Positions 1 to 5,160 are shown, counted from the first letter of the stretch. The stretch is DNA of 5,160 nucleotides from Desulfohalobiaceae bacterium (GCA_021737115.1 JAIPER010000294.1:1-5160); one strand, 5' to 3'. The notes: generated by a model from the letters alone, not told the origin. Numbers and translations are program-made.

Positions 1-882
<882 letters not shown>

Positions 883-892
883 GATACTGAAG

Positions 893-1030
893 ATGCTGGG
901 ATAAGAAGCATAGGGCATAGAGCATAGAGCATAGGGAAGAGGGCAGAAAGCGGAAATGCTGGGATGAAGAAGCATAGAGCAAAGGGCATAGGGCATAGGA
1001 AGAGGGCAGAAAGCGGAAATGCTGGGATGC
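893..1030. repeat. 63-bp tandem duplication built from GCATAG-type short repeats
   Basis: Two 63-bp units (893-955 and 956-1018) both begin ATGCTGGGAT and end GAAGAGGGCAGAAAGCGGAA. A third, truncated unit starts at 1019 (ATGCTGGGATGC). The middle of each unit is a run of 7-bp words such as GCATAGG, GCATAGA and GCAAAGG, which differ in order and number between units although total length is kept. This pattern points to slippage or unequal exchange at two scales. Read backwards it encodes the repetitive string PYALCSMPYA, a familiar product of over-called ORFs in such repeats. No function is evident. No unique spacers are present, so it is not a CRISPR array. Confidence 0.85.
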
Positions 1031-1055
1031 TGGCCTCCGGCTCGGAGAGAATGCG
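1030..1055 (+). repeat. Degenerate single copy of the CTGGATTCCGG...CCGGAATGACGG repeat
   Basis: CTGG, CCGGCTCGGAGA and GAATG-CGG occur in the same order as in the copy at 4154-4182, with the second CCG arm lost. The inverted-repeat arms are therefore broken here. It looks like a decayed member of the same dispersed family, directly abutting the GCATAG tandem repeat. Confidence 0.4.
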
Positions 1056-1120
1056 GAAAAAACTAGAGAAGAGGCAGAGAGCCGGGAGAGGGGAAAATGA
1101 TCAGTGAGGCCGGGACGAAG

Positions 1121-1284
1121 TGTCAGCCCTGCCTCTGGCAGGCCTTACATATAATTACTTAATATATTTAATAATATAGGGTACAGCTTTTGTGCTATTG
1201 GATTGAAGTCCACAGCCGCCAGTTTGATCGAAAAGGAAAACTTGAGTCACCTCCTCCGGCATTCCGGCGAAGGCCGAAATCCAG
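1121..1284 (-). repeat. ~165-bp dispersed element, copy A (minus orientation), with a hairpin at each end
   Basis: The reverse complement of this segment aligns along its whole length with 4154-4320, at roughly three-quarters identity by hand alignment with only small gaps. In element orientation it has four parts. First is an ATTTCGGC/GCCGGAAT hairpin (1261-1280, one mismatch) introduced by CTGG. Next is a GGAGG-GGTGAC block, then an exact shared GATCAAACTGG (1219-1229). An AT-rich block (about 1150-1185) precedes a terminal 29-nt hairpin (1121-1149) with 11 of 13 pairs and a 3-nt loop. No ORF is conserved between copies, so it is non-coding: a miniature mobile element, a structured RNA or a REP-like intergenic repeat. 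Confidence 0.8.
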
Positions 1285-1296
1285 ATTGAAAATGTA

Positions 1297-1384
1297 TACC
1301 GATCCAATGTTAGTTTTATCGACAGAGGCACATGATTTCTCGACTTAAGGCATTGTATTCACAAAAATTCAAGTTGGATCGGTA
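1297..1384. promoter_or_regulatory. 11-bp perfect inverted repeat upstream of the ORF68-sodN operon
   Basis: TACCGATCCAA (1297-1307) and its exact reverse complement TTGGATCGGTA (1374-1384) are 66 bases apart. The right arm ends 2 bases before the GGAG ribosome binding site (1387-1390) of the gene at 1396. The left arm falls just after a weak -35-like TTGAAA (1286-1291). The arms could be two operator half-sites that allow looping, a long-range stem in the mRNA leader, or the ends of a small inserted sequence, although I see no convincing target duplication. The repeat itself is certain; its regulatory role is inference. Confidence 0.4.
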
Positions 1385-1395
1385 ATGGAGAGACT

Positions 1396-1602
1396 ATGGA
1401 AAGAGGAAAGAAATACGTCCAGAACTTTGTGCAGGGCAAGAACAGAATAAGTCCTGAGGAGGCCCTGCTCCAGGACATTGAAGACGTCGTTTTTCAAGGG
1501 GCCCCTGCCAGGAGGAAGAAAAACACCAAACAGGCAAAAACCGGGCAGAACCCGGAAGACGCCGATCAGGATGGTGACTGGGAATCATTTTTTCAGGAAT
1601 GA
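1396..1602 (+). CDS. Small hypothetical protein (68 aa) upstream of sodN
   Basis: I do not recognise this family. The start is supported by GGAG at 1387-1390, five bases before the ATG, and the gene ends in TGA 22 bases before sodN, so the two are probably one transcription unit. The product is hydrophilic and has no signal peptide or membrane segment. Residues 18-34 (ISPEEALLQDIEDVVFQ) could form an amphipathic helix. Residues 39-48 are strongly basic (RRKKNTKQAK), followed by an acidic stretch (53-63) and a short aromatic end (DWESFFQE). It has no Cys or His, so it is not an obvious nickel chaperone, and it lacks the serine/lysine peptidase features of a SodX-like processing enzyme. A role linked to sodN rests only on position. 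The good ribosome site and its plausible composition make it more likely real than chance. Confidence 0.65.
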   Translation: MERGKKYVQNFVQGKNRISPEEALLQDIEDVVFQGAPARRKKNTKQAKTGQNPEDADQDGDWESFFQE

Positions 1603-1624
1603 AAACTAGACAAAGGAGGATGGT

Positions 1625-1699
1625 ATGATCAAAGCATTGTCTCGACTCGGTGTGTTGACCGGCCTGCTGGTATTTGCCTTCGCGGCTCAGGTCCAGGCC
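1625..1699 (+). other. Predicted Sec signal peptide of SodN
   Basis: The first 25 residues have a basic start (Lys3, Arg7), a hydrophobic core at 8-21 (LGVLTGLLVFAFAA) and a Val23-Gln24-Ala25 signal peptidase I site. There is no twin arginine and no lipobox. Cleavage after Ala25 would leave His26 as the new N-terminus, exactly the residue whose free amine binds nickel. Signal peptidase could therefore do the maturation that a dedicated peptidase performs in Streptomyces. Confidence 0.8.
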
Positions 1700-2077
1700 C
1701 ACTGCGAATTGCCCTGCGGCATCTATGGCGATCAGATGCGCATCCGGATGATGGAGGAGGACCTGGTCACTGTGGAAAAGAGCATGCGGCTGATCAAGGA
1801 ACTGCAGGCCAAGGAAGAGATCAATTACAATCAGCTCGTTCGCTGGGTCACCAACAAGGAGAGCCACGCCAATAAGATACAGGAGGTCGTCAGTCAGTAC
1901 TTCCTTACCCAGCGCATCAAGGAAAAGGATCAGGACTACGACAAGAAACTGCAGCTTCTGCATCAAATGCTGGTTTCCGCCATGCGCTGCAAGCAGACCA
2001 CGGATCAGGAGCATGTCGACAACCTGCGAAAGCTCATCAATGACTTTGAAAAGCTCTACTTCAAGGACGCCGACTAG
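1625..2077 (+). CDS. sodN: Nickel-type superoxide dismutase with Sec-type signal peptide
   Basis: It dismutates superoxide to oxygen and hydrogen peroxide at a single nickel bound by the N-terminal hook. The precursor is 150 residues: signal peptide 1-25, then a mature chain starting His26-Cys27-Glu-Leu-Pro-Cys31-Gly-Ile-Tyr34. This matches the HCxxPCGxY nickel hook, in which the free amine and side chain of His1, Cys2 and Cys6 bind the metal and Tyr9 lines the site. The mature 125 residues are close to the ~117 of the Streptomyces enzyme and fit a helical bundle. NQLVRWVTNKESHANKIQ (84-101) and MRCKQTTD (120-127) look like the proteobacterial/cyanobacterial-type branch. Position 3 of the hook is Glu where the Streptomyces enzyme has Asp. 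A very strong AAAGGAGG (1612-1619) lies five bases before the ATG. Family assignment is secure from the hook; periplasmic location is inferred from the signal peptide. Confidence 0.93.
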   Translation: MIKALSRLGVLTGLLVFAFAAQVQAHCELPCGIYGDQMRIRMMEEDLVTVEKSMRLIKELQAKEEINYNQLVRWVTNKESHANKIQEVVSQYFLTQRIKEKDQDYDKKLQLLHQMLVSAMRCKQTTDQEHVDNLRKLINDFEKLYFKDAD

Positions 2078-2096
2078 ATTTTTGGCAGAACTGAAT

Positions 2097-2156
2097 TGAA
2101 TGGTCTGTTAGAAATTAATTAATTATATGTCAGATTTGCCTCTGGCAAATCTGACA
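2097..2156 (+). repeat. Truncated copy B of the dispersed element, with a perfect 13-bp hairpin next to the korA ribosome site
   Basis: The AT-rich TTAATTAATTATATG and following hairpin match the right-hand end of the elements at 1121-1284 and 4154-4320; the left part is absent. The hairpin (2128-2156) has arms TGTCAGATTTGCC and GGCAAATCTGACA with loop TCT and pairs perfectly. Compared with the 4292-4320 copy, two pairs in the stem are T-A instead of C-G, changed on both sides. The last base of the stem is also the first A of AAGGAG (2156-2161), the ribosome binding site of korA, so folding could limit ribosome access. It is not followed by a T-run, so it is not a standard terminator for sodN. 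Confidence 0.75.
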
Positions 2157-2166
2157 AGGAGTCGAT

Positions 2167-3879
2167 ATGGCGGATGATAACAAAAGGACACGGCTGCATG
2201 TGCGCATCGGTGGCGAGGCCGGCCAGGGTTTGGAGACCGTGACCCAGATGTTCTGCAAGGCCCTGGTCCGTTCCGGATACGGTCTTCTGACTTCTCAGCA
2301 CGCGATGTCCAGAATCCGCGGCGGACACAACTTCTTTTCAATCTATGCCGGTTTAGAGCAGCCGCAGGGGCCGGGTGGCAAGGTGGATCTCCTGGTGGCC
2401 TTTTCTGAAGAGACCGTCGGCCTGCACCAGGATCAGATGGCCGAGAACGGATTCATCCTCCTGGGCGAGGACATGGATGATCACGGCCTGGAGCGATCGC
2501 TGCGCATCCCCTACTCCGAGCTTGTAGAAGAGAAGATCGTGCACAACGTCCTGGCCCTGGGAGTGATGTCGAATCTGCTGGGAATAGGAGAGGAAACCAT
2601 TTCTTCCGTGGTCAAGGAGGCTTTTGAAAAAAAAGGCGACAAGGTTGTTTCCACGAACCAGGAAGCCCTCCAAAAAGGGGGGCAGTGGATACAGGACCAG
2701 TCCGTCGATTTCCGGAAGCTTTCCGAGGCCGGCCAAACCGAGCGGACCCTGGCCATGAGCGGAAGCCAGGCCATGGCTCTCGGGGCCATGGCCGCAGGGG
2801 TCGATTTCTGTTCCTTTTATCCCATGTCGCCGTCCACCAGCGTGGCCATGAATCTCATCGCCCATGCGGATACGGCCGGGATCGTCTGCGAACAGGCCGA
2901 GGACGAGATCGCTGCCGTGAACATGGCCATCGGGGCCTCTTCCAGCGGGGCCAGGAGCCTGGTGCCCACCTCCGGAGGCGGCTTTGCCCTGATGGGGGAA
3001 GGGGTCAGCCTGATCGGGGTCGCCGAGACTCCCATGGTCATTGTCCTGGCGCAGCGACCCGGTCCGGCGACAGGACTGCCCACCAGGACCGAGCAGGGCG
3101 ACCTGGAACTGGCCCTGTTTACTGGCCACGGGGAGTTTCCCAGGGCCATACTGGCTCCGGGAACACAGGAAGACTGCTTTTTTCAGACCCATAAGGCCCT
3201 TGATCTGGCAGAACGCTTCCAGACCCTGTGCATTGTCCTGGTTGATCAGTATCTGACGGATTCCATCAAATCGGTCGCCCCGTTCAAGCTCGAGGAGCTA
3301 CCGGAAATCCCCGGGCCGGGAGACGATATCCAGGCCGAGGGGACCTATGAACGCTACGCCTGGTCCGAGACAGGGGTTTCCCCGCGAATCATCCCAGGCA
3401 AGGGAAAGCCTTTGGTGGTGACCGACAGTCACGAGCACACCCCGGATGGTCACATCACCGAAGACCAGGACGTCAGAAACAGGATGGTCGAGAAACGGCT
3501 CAAGAAAATGCAGGGCCTGGCCCGGGAAGTCTTCCCACCAGCCTACCAGGGTCCGGATGATCCGGATCTGCTCCTGGTTTCCTGGGGATCGAGCCAGGGA
3601 GCGGTTCAGGAGGCGGCCGGCCAGGTTGAGGAAAACGGCCGGTCCGTAGCCACCCTTCATTTTTCTCAGGTCTGGCCCATACTGCCGGAACAATTTCTCG
3701 ACAGGCTGCAAAAGGCGGGTTCGGTGGTCAGCGTGGAAAGCAACGCCACAGCCCAGTTCGCCAGGCTGATCAGGCGGGAAACCGGGTTCGAGATCACGAG
3801 GCACGTTCTACGCTATGACGGGCGACCTTTGGACTATGATTATATCCTGGCCGGACTCAAAGAGCAGCAGTTGGCATAA
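2167..3879 (+). CDS. korA: 2-oxoacid:ferredoxin oxidoreductase, fused gamma-alpha subunit (2-oxoglutarate type)
   Basis: Together with the beta subunit it performs CoA-dependent oxidative decarboxylation of a 2-oxoacid, reducing ferredoxin, or the reverse carboxylation. It acts in the cytoplasm. At 570 residues it has the usual fused size. The gamma domain (about 8-180) opens with RIGGEAGQG (13-21) and contains SRIRGGHNFF (48-57). The alpha pyrimidine-binding domain (about 193-375) contains YPMSPSTS (218-225), CEQAEDEIAAVNMAIGAS (241-258), TSGGGFALMGEG (268-279) and QRPGPATGLPTRTEQGDL (296-313). The C-terminal domain (about 465-565) contains SWGSSQGAV. The YPITP motif seen in the family is YPMSP here, a Thr-to-Ser change. 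AAGGAG (2156-2161) five bases before the ATG fixes the start. Substrate is not decided by sequence: 2-oxoglutarate is the usual label, but pyruvate, branched-chain or aryl 2-oxoacids remain possible. No ferredoxin subunit gene is adjacent. Confidence 0.92.
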   Translation: MADDNKRTRLHVRIGGEAGQGLETVTQMFCKALVRSGYGLLTSQHAMSRIRGGHNFFSIYAGLEQPQGPGGKVDLLVAFSEETVGLHQDQMAENGFILLGEDMDDHGLERSLRIPYSELVEEKIVHNVLALGVMSNLLGIGEETISSVVKEAFEKKGDKVVSTNQEALQKGGQWIQDQSVDFRKLSEAGQTERTLAMSGSQAMALGAMAAGVDFCSFYPMSPSTSVAMNLIAHADTAGIVCEQAEDEIAAVNMAIGASSSGARSLVPTSGGGFALMGEGVSLIGVAETPMVIVLAQRPGPATGLPTRTEQGDLELALFTGHGEFPRAILAPGTQEDCFFQTHKALDLAERFQTLCIVLVDQYLTDSIKSVAPFKLEELPEIPGPGDDIQAEGTYERYAWSETGVSPRIIPGKGKPLVVTDSHEHTPDGHITEDQDVRNRMVEKRLKKMQGLAREVFPPAYQGPDDPDLLLVSWGSSQGAVQEAAGQVEENGRSVATLHFSQVWPILPEQFLDRLQKAGSVVSVESNATAQFARLIRRETGFEITRHVLRYDGRPLDYDYILAGLKEQQLA

Positions 3880-3967
3880 CCAGAAACGCGATTTATAATT
3901 TCAGAATACGTCGGTTTTTGTATCCTGGCACAGCTCGTATGAAACTTGATTCTTCTTTCTCCGCCTG

Positions 3968-4100
3968 CCCCGGACTAGTCCGGGGTCACCCCGGCATAGG
4001 AACGTCATCCCGGACCCTGATCCGGGACCGGGGTCCAGGATCTATTTCTTTTCCGTCACCCCGGGCTCGATCCGGGGTCCAGGGTCTTTCTCTTTTCCCC
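3968..4100. repeat. Cluster of CCCGGA...TCCGGG hairpin repeats with a tandem ~50-bp unit
   Basis: The cluster begins with a perfect 18-bp palindrome, CCCCGGACTAGTCCGGGG (3968-3985). Two related units follow head to tail. Unit 1 is 4004-4054, with stem CCCGGA/TCCGGG at 4009-4026. Unit 2 is 4055-4100, with stem CCCCGG/CCGGGG at 4059-4077. Each starts GTCA(C/T)CCCGG, carries GGGGTCCAGG and ends in a pyrimidine-rich TTTCT...TTTTCC. The complementary strand gives the spurious PAEAGIQ-like peptide family commonly mis-called in such repeats. This is a dispersed intergenic repeat type, not a gene. Dense GC hairpins here could affect read-through from korA to korB. Confidence 0.75.
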
Positions 4101-4105
4101 AAAAA

Positions 4106-4134
4106 CTGGATTCCGGCTTCCGCCGGAATGACGG
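4106..4134 (+). repeat. ATTCCGGC/GCCGGAAT hairpin repeat
   Basis: CTGG is followed by ATTCCGGC (4110-4117), a TTCC loop and GCCGGAAT (4122-4129), then GACGG. The 8-bp stem is perfect. It shares the CTGGATTCCGG and CCGGAATGACGG frame with 4154-4182 and is the best-preserved member of this family in the window. Confidence 0.8.
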
Positions 4135-4153
4135 AAAAGAGGCAACCCCGGAA

Positions 4154-4320
4154 CTGGATTCCGGCTCGGAGACCGGAATGACGGAGGGGGTGACCAAAAG
4201 TTTCTTCATTGATCAAACTGGCAGTCGTGGATTTCAAGATGAATAGCATAATAGCTTGGTCATATATTATCTTAAATATTAAATAGTTATATGTCAGGCC
4301 TGCCTCTGGCAGGGCTGACA
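4154..4320 (+). repeat. ~165-bp dispersed element, copy C (plus orientation)
   Basis: This is the counterpart of 1121-1284 in the opposite orientation. It starts with CTGG and an ATTCCGG/CCGGAAT hairpin (4158-4179), continues through GGAGGGGGTGACC and GATCAAACTGG (4211-4221), and then has an AT-rich block (about 4242-4291). It ends in a 29-nt hairpin (4292-4320) with 12 of 13 pairs, one G-G mismatch and a TCT loop. Similarity to copy A runs unbroken between the two hairpins, so they belong to one compound unit. The AT-rich block has TTGGTC (4256-4261) and TATTAA (4277-4282) only 15 bases apart, a weak promoter-like pairing that could help express korB; that is speculative. Confidence 0.8.
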
Positions 4321-4338
4321 CCTGGAACCTTTTGGGTT

Positions 4339-4361
4339 GCGGGCAAAGCCCGCTTTGGAGG
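4339..4361 (+). promoter_or_regulatory. Small GC hairpin directly upstream of the korB ribosome binding site
   Basis: GCGGGC (4339-4344), AAA, GCCCGC (4348-4353) form a perfect 6-bp stem. Three T residues and the GGAGG ribosome site (4357-4361) follow, and the ATG is five bases further on. The T-run is too short for a convincing terminator. It may tune translation or be another small repeat. An in-frame GTG at 4361 overlaps the ribosome site, so ATG 4367 is preferred. Confidence 0.45.
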
Positions 4362-4366
4362 TGAGC

Positions 4367-5160
4367 ATGGTATCAAAAGACGATTTCGGGCAGTACGAGA
4401 CCTCCTGGTGTCCGGGCTGCGGGAATTTTGCAATACTGAAGTGCATCAAGGAGGCCCTGGCCGGCAAGGACCTGAGTCCGGACGAGGTGCTCTTTGTCTC
4501 CGGGATCGGACAGGCGGCAAAGTCCCCGCATTACTTGAACTGCCATCTGTTCAACGGGCTCCATGGCCGGGGGCTGTCGGTGGCTACCGGGTCCAGGCTG
4601 GCCAACCCCGATTTGAAAGTCATCTATCAGAGCGGGGATGGCTGCACTTACGGCGAGGGTGGCAATCATTTCCTGTCGGCGTTGCGGCGAAACGTAAATG
4701 TAGCGGTCCTGGTCCATGACAACCAGATCTACGGTTTGACCAGGGGACAGGCCAGTCCAACCACCGATCCGGGGCATCGGACCACAACGCAGCCCGAAGG
4801 TGTCAAGCTGGAGCCGGTCCACCCCCTGTCCATTGCCATAGCCATGAAAACCGGCTTTGTGGCCCGGGGCTTTACCGGGATGCAGGAGCAGCTGGTGAGC
4901 CTGATTCAAGAGGCCATCGATTTTCCGGGCCTGGCCCTGGTGGACATTCTCCAGCAGTGCGTCTCCTTTAACCGGGTCAACACCTTCAAGTGGTACAAGG
5001 AACGCTGCAAGGCCCTGGACGATGACTACGATCCCACGGACTGGGCCGGAGCCATGGCCAAGAGTCTGGAATGGGGCGAGACCATACCCACCGGGGTCAT
5101 CTATAGAAACGAAGAGGGAACGCCTCTGGAGAAATCTTTTTCCGCTTTGTCCAGGGGAGC
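4367..5160 (+). CDS. korB: 2-oxoacid:ferredoxin oxidoreductase, beta subunit; 3' end outside window
   Basis: This is the thiamine diphosphate and Fe-S subunit that partners the gamma-alpha subunit at 2167-3879. 264 residues are visible and the frame is open to the end; the family is about 270-290 long, so little is missing. Motifs are ETSWCPGCGNFAIL (11-24, cluster ligands Cys15 and Cys18), VSGIGQAAKSPHY (44-56), GLHGRGLSVATGSRLANP (64-81), the thiamine diphosphate/Mg motif GDGCTYGEGGNH (90-101), HDNQIYGLTRGQASPT (117-132) and QQCVSFN (196-202). Compared from memory with the Sulfolobus enzyme (ligands Cys12, Cys15, Cys46, Cys197; catalytic Lys49), Lys52 is kept but the third cysteine is Gln49. 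GGAGG at 4357-4361 supports ATG 4367. It lacks the appended ferredoxin domains of one-chain pyruvate oxidoreductases. The 487-base gap from its partner gene is unusual. Confidence 0.92.
   Translation, partial: MVSKDDFGQYETSWCPGCGNFAILKCIKEALAGKDLSPDEVLFVSGIGQAAKSPHYLNCHLFNGLHGRGLSVATGSRLANPDLKVIYQSGDGCTYGEGGNHFLSALRRNVNVAVLVHDNQIYGLTRGQASPTTDPGHRTTTQPEGVKLEPVHPLSIAIAMKTGFVARGFTGMQEQLVSLIQEAIDFPGLALVDILQQCVSFNRVNTFKWYKERCKALDDDYDPTDWAGAMAKSLEWGETIPTGVIYRNEEGTPLEKSFSALSRG

Larger units (their letters stand above)
883..1395. other. Repeat-filled intergenic region between ppsA and the sodN operon
   Basis: These 513 bases contain no credible gene. From left to right they hold a GCATAG-type tandem repeat (893-1030), a degenerate CTGG...GAATG-CGG copy (1030-1055), an unremarkable purine-rich stretch (about 1056-1120), a minus-oriented ~165-bp dispersed element (1121-1284), and a leader-like segment with an 11-bp inverted repeat (1297-1384) before the small gene at 1396. 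A promoter for the downstream genes should lie here. The best candidate I can see is TTGAAA at 1286-1291 with a weak TTAGTT near 1310-1315, which is not convincing. Confidence 0.7.
3880..4366. other. Repeat-filled gap separating korA from korB
   Basis: These 487 bases have no credible gene. 3880-3967 shows nothing recognisable and no clear terminator after korA. 3968-4100 is a cluster of CCCGG/CCGGG hairpin repeats, 4106-4134 is an ATTCCGGC hairpin, 4154-4320 is the full dispersed element, and 4339-4361 is a small hairpin with the korB ribosome site. Subunit genes of this enzyme usually abut or overlap, so the gap looks like accumulated repeat insertions inside one operon. Confidence 0.75.

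Noticed and set aside
893..1018. CRISPR array
   Set aside because: The repeated words are 7 bp and contiguous, with no unique spacers and no cas genes.
1394..2014. 206-residue minus-strand ORF across ORF68 and sodN
   Set aside because: It is antisense to sodN, whose nickel hook, signal peptide and ribosome site establish the coding strand.
2353..3192. 279-residue minus-strand ORF inside korA
   Set aside because: It is antisense to conserved KorA motifs; long open antisense frames are expected in GC-rich coding DNA.
3926..3940. Sigma-54 promoter (TGGCAC with a downstream GC element)
   Set aside because: TGGCAC is present but the expected TTGC-type -12 element at the right spacing is absent.
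3918..4181. 87-residue + strand ORF in the korA-korB gap
   Set aside because: The translation is made of the hairpin repeats, with low-complexity repeat-derived peptides and no ribosome site.
4292..4320. Intrinsic transcription terminator
   Set aside because: The stem is strong, but no T-run follows it in any of the three copies, so it is treated as part of a dispersed element.
3986..4321. 111-residue minus-strand ORF with a VIPAEAGIQ-like peptide
   Set aside because: This peptide is a known artefact of ATTCCGGC...GCCGGAAT intergenic repeats and the ORF runs through three different repeats.
4291..4719. 142-residue + strand ORF overlapping korB in another frame
   Set aside because: It begins inside the repeat hairpin and is a shadow of korB, whose frame carries CPGC, GDG and GGNH motifs.

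Overview
The window reads as a chromosomal fragment of a moderately GC-rich anaerobe, most likely a sulfate-reducing Desulfobacterota (former Deltaproteobacteria). The evidence is the combination of a two-subunit 2-oxoacid:ferredoxin oxidoreductase, PEP synthase, a nickel superoxide dismutase of the HC-x-x-PCGIY type, and the short GCATAG-type and ATTCCGG/CCGGAAT-type intergenic repeats. Genus cannot be assigned from the sequence alone.

Layout: All supported genes are on the + strand. 1-882 is the C-terminal part of PEP synthase (ppsA), cut by the window edge. 883-1395 is a repeat-rich non-coding gap: a 63-bp tandem duplication of GCATAG-like sequence, a ~165-bp dispersed element in minus orientation (1121-1284), and an 11-bp inverted repeat just before the next gene. 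1396-1602 encodes an unrecognised 68-residue protein, followed after 22 bases by sodN (1625-2077), a Ni-superoxide dismutase with a Sec-type signal peptide. A short non-coding stretch (2078-2166) holds a perfect 13-bp hairpin ending at the ribosome binding site of korA (2167-3879), a fused gamma-alpha subunit of a 2-oxoacid:ferredoxin oxidoreductase. A second repeat-filled gap (3880-4366) carries several hairpin repeats and a second copy of the ~165-bp element in plus orientation (4154-4320). The beta subunit korB (4367 to beyond 5160) then follows, nearly complete but cut by the window end.

How the genes fit together: KorAB would interconvert a 2-oxoacid (2-oxoglutarate is the usual assignment) with its acyl-CoA and CO2 using ferredoxin. 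PpsA would convert pyruvate to PEP, so both belong to anaerobic central carbon metabolism. SodN would remove superoxide, probably in the periplasm. Its closeness to an oxygen-sensitive Fe-S enzyme may or may not be functional.

The least explained part is the non-coding DNA. Two inverted copies of a ~165-bp element with a hairpin at each end bracket the sodN-korA segment, and a truncated third copy sits before korA. The hairpin at one end shows paired base changes between copies and occurs upstream of both oxidoreductase subunit genes.
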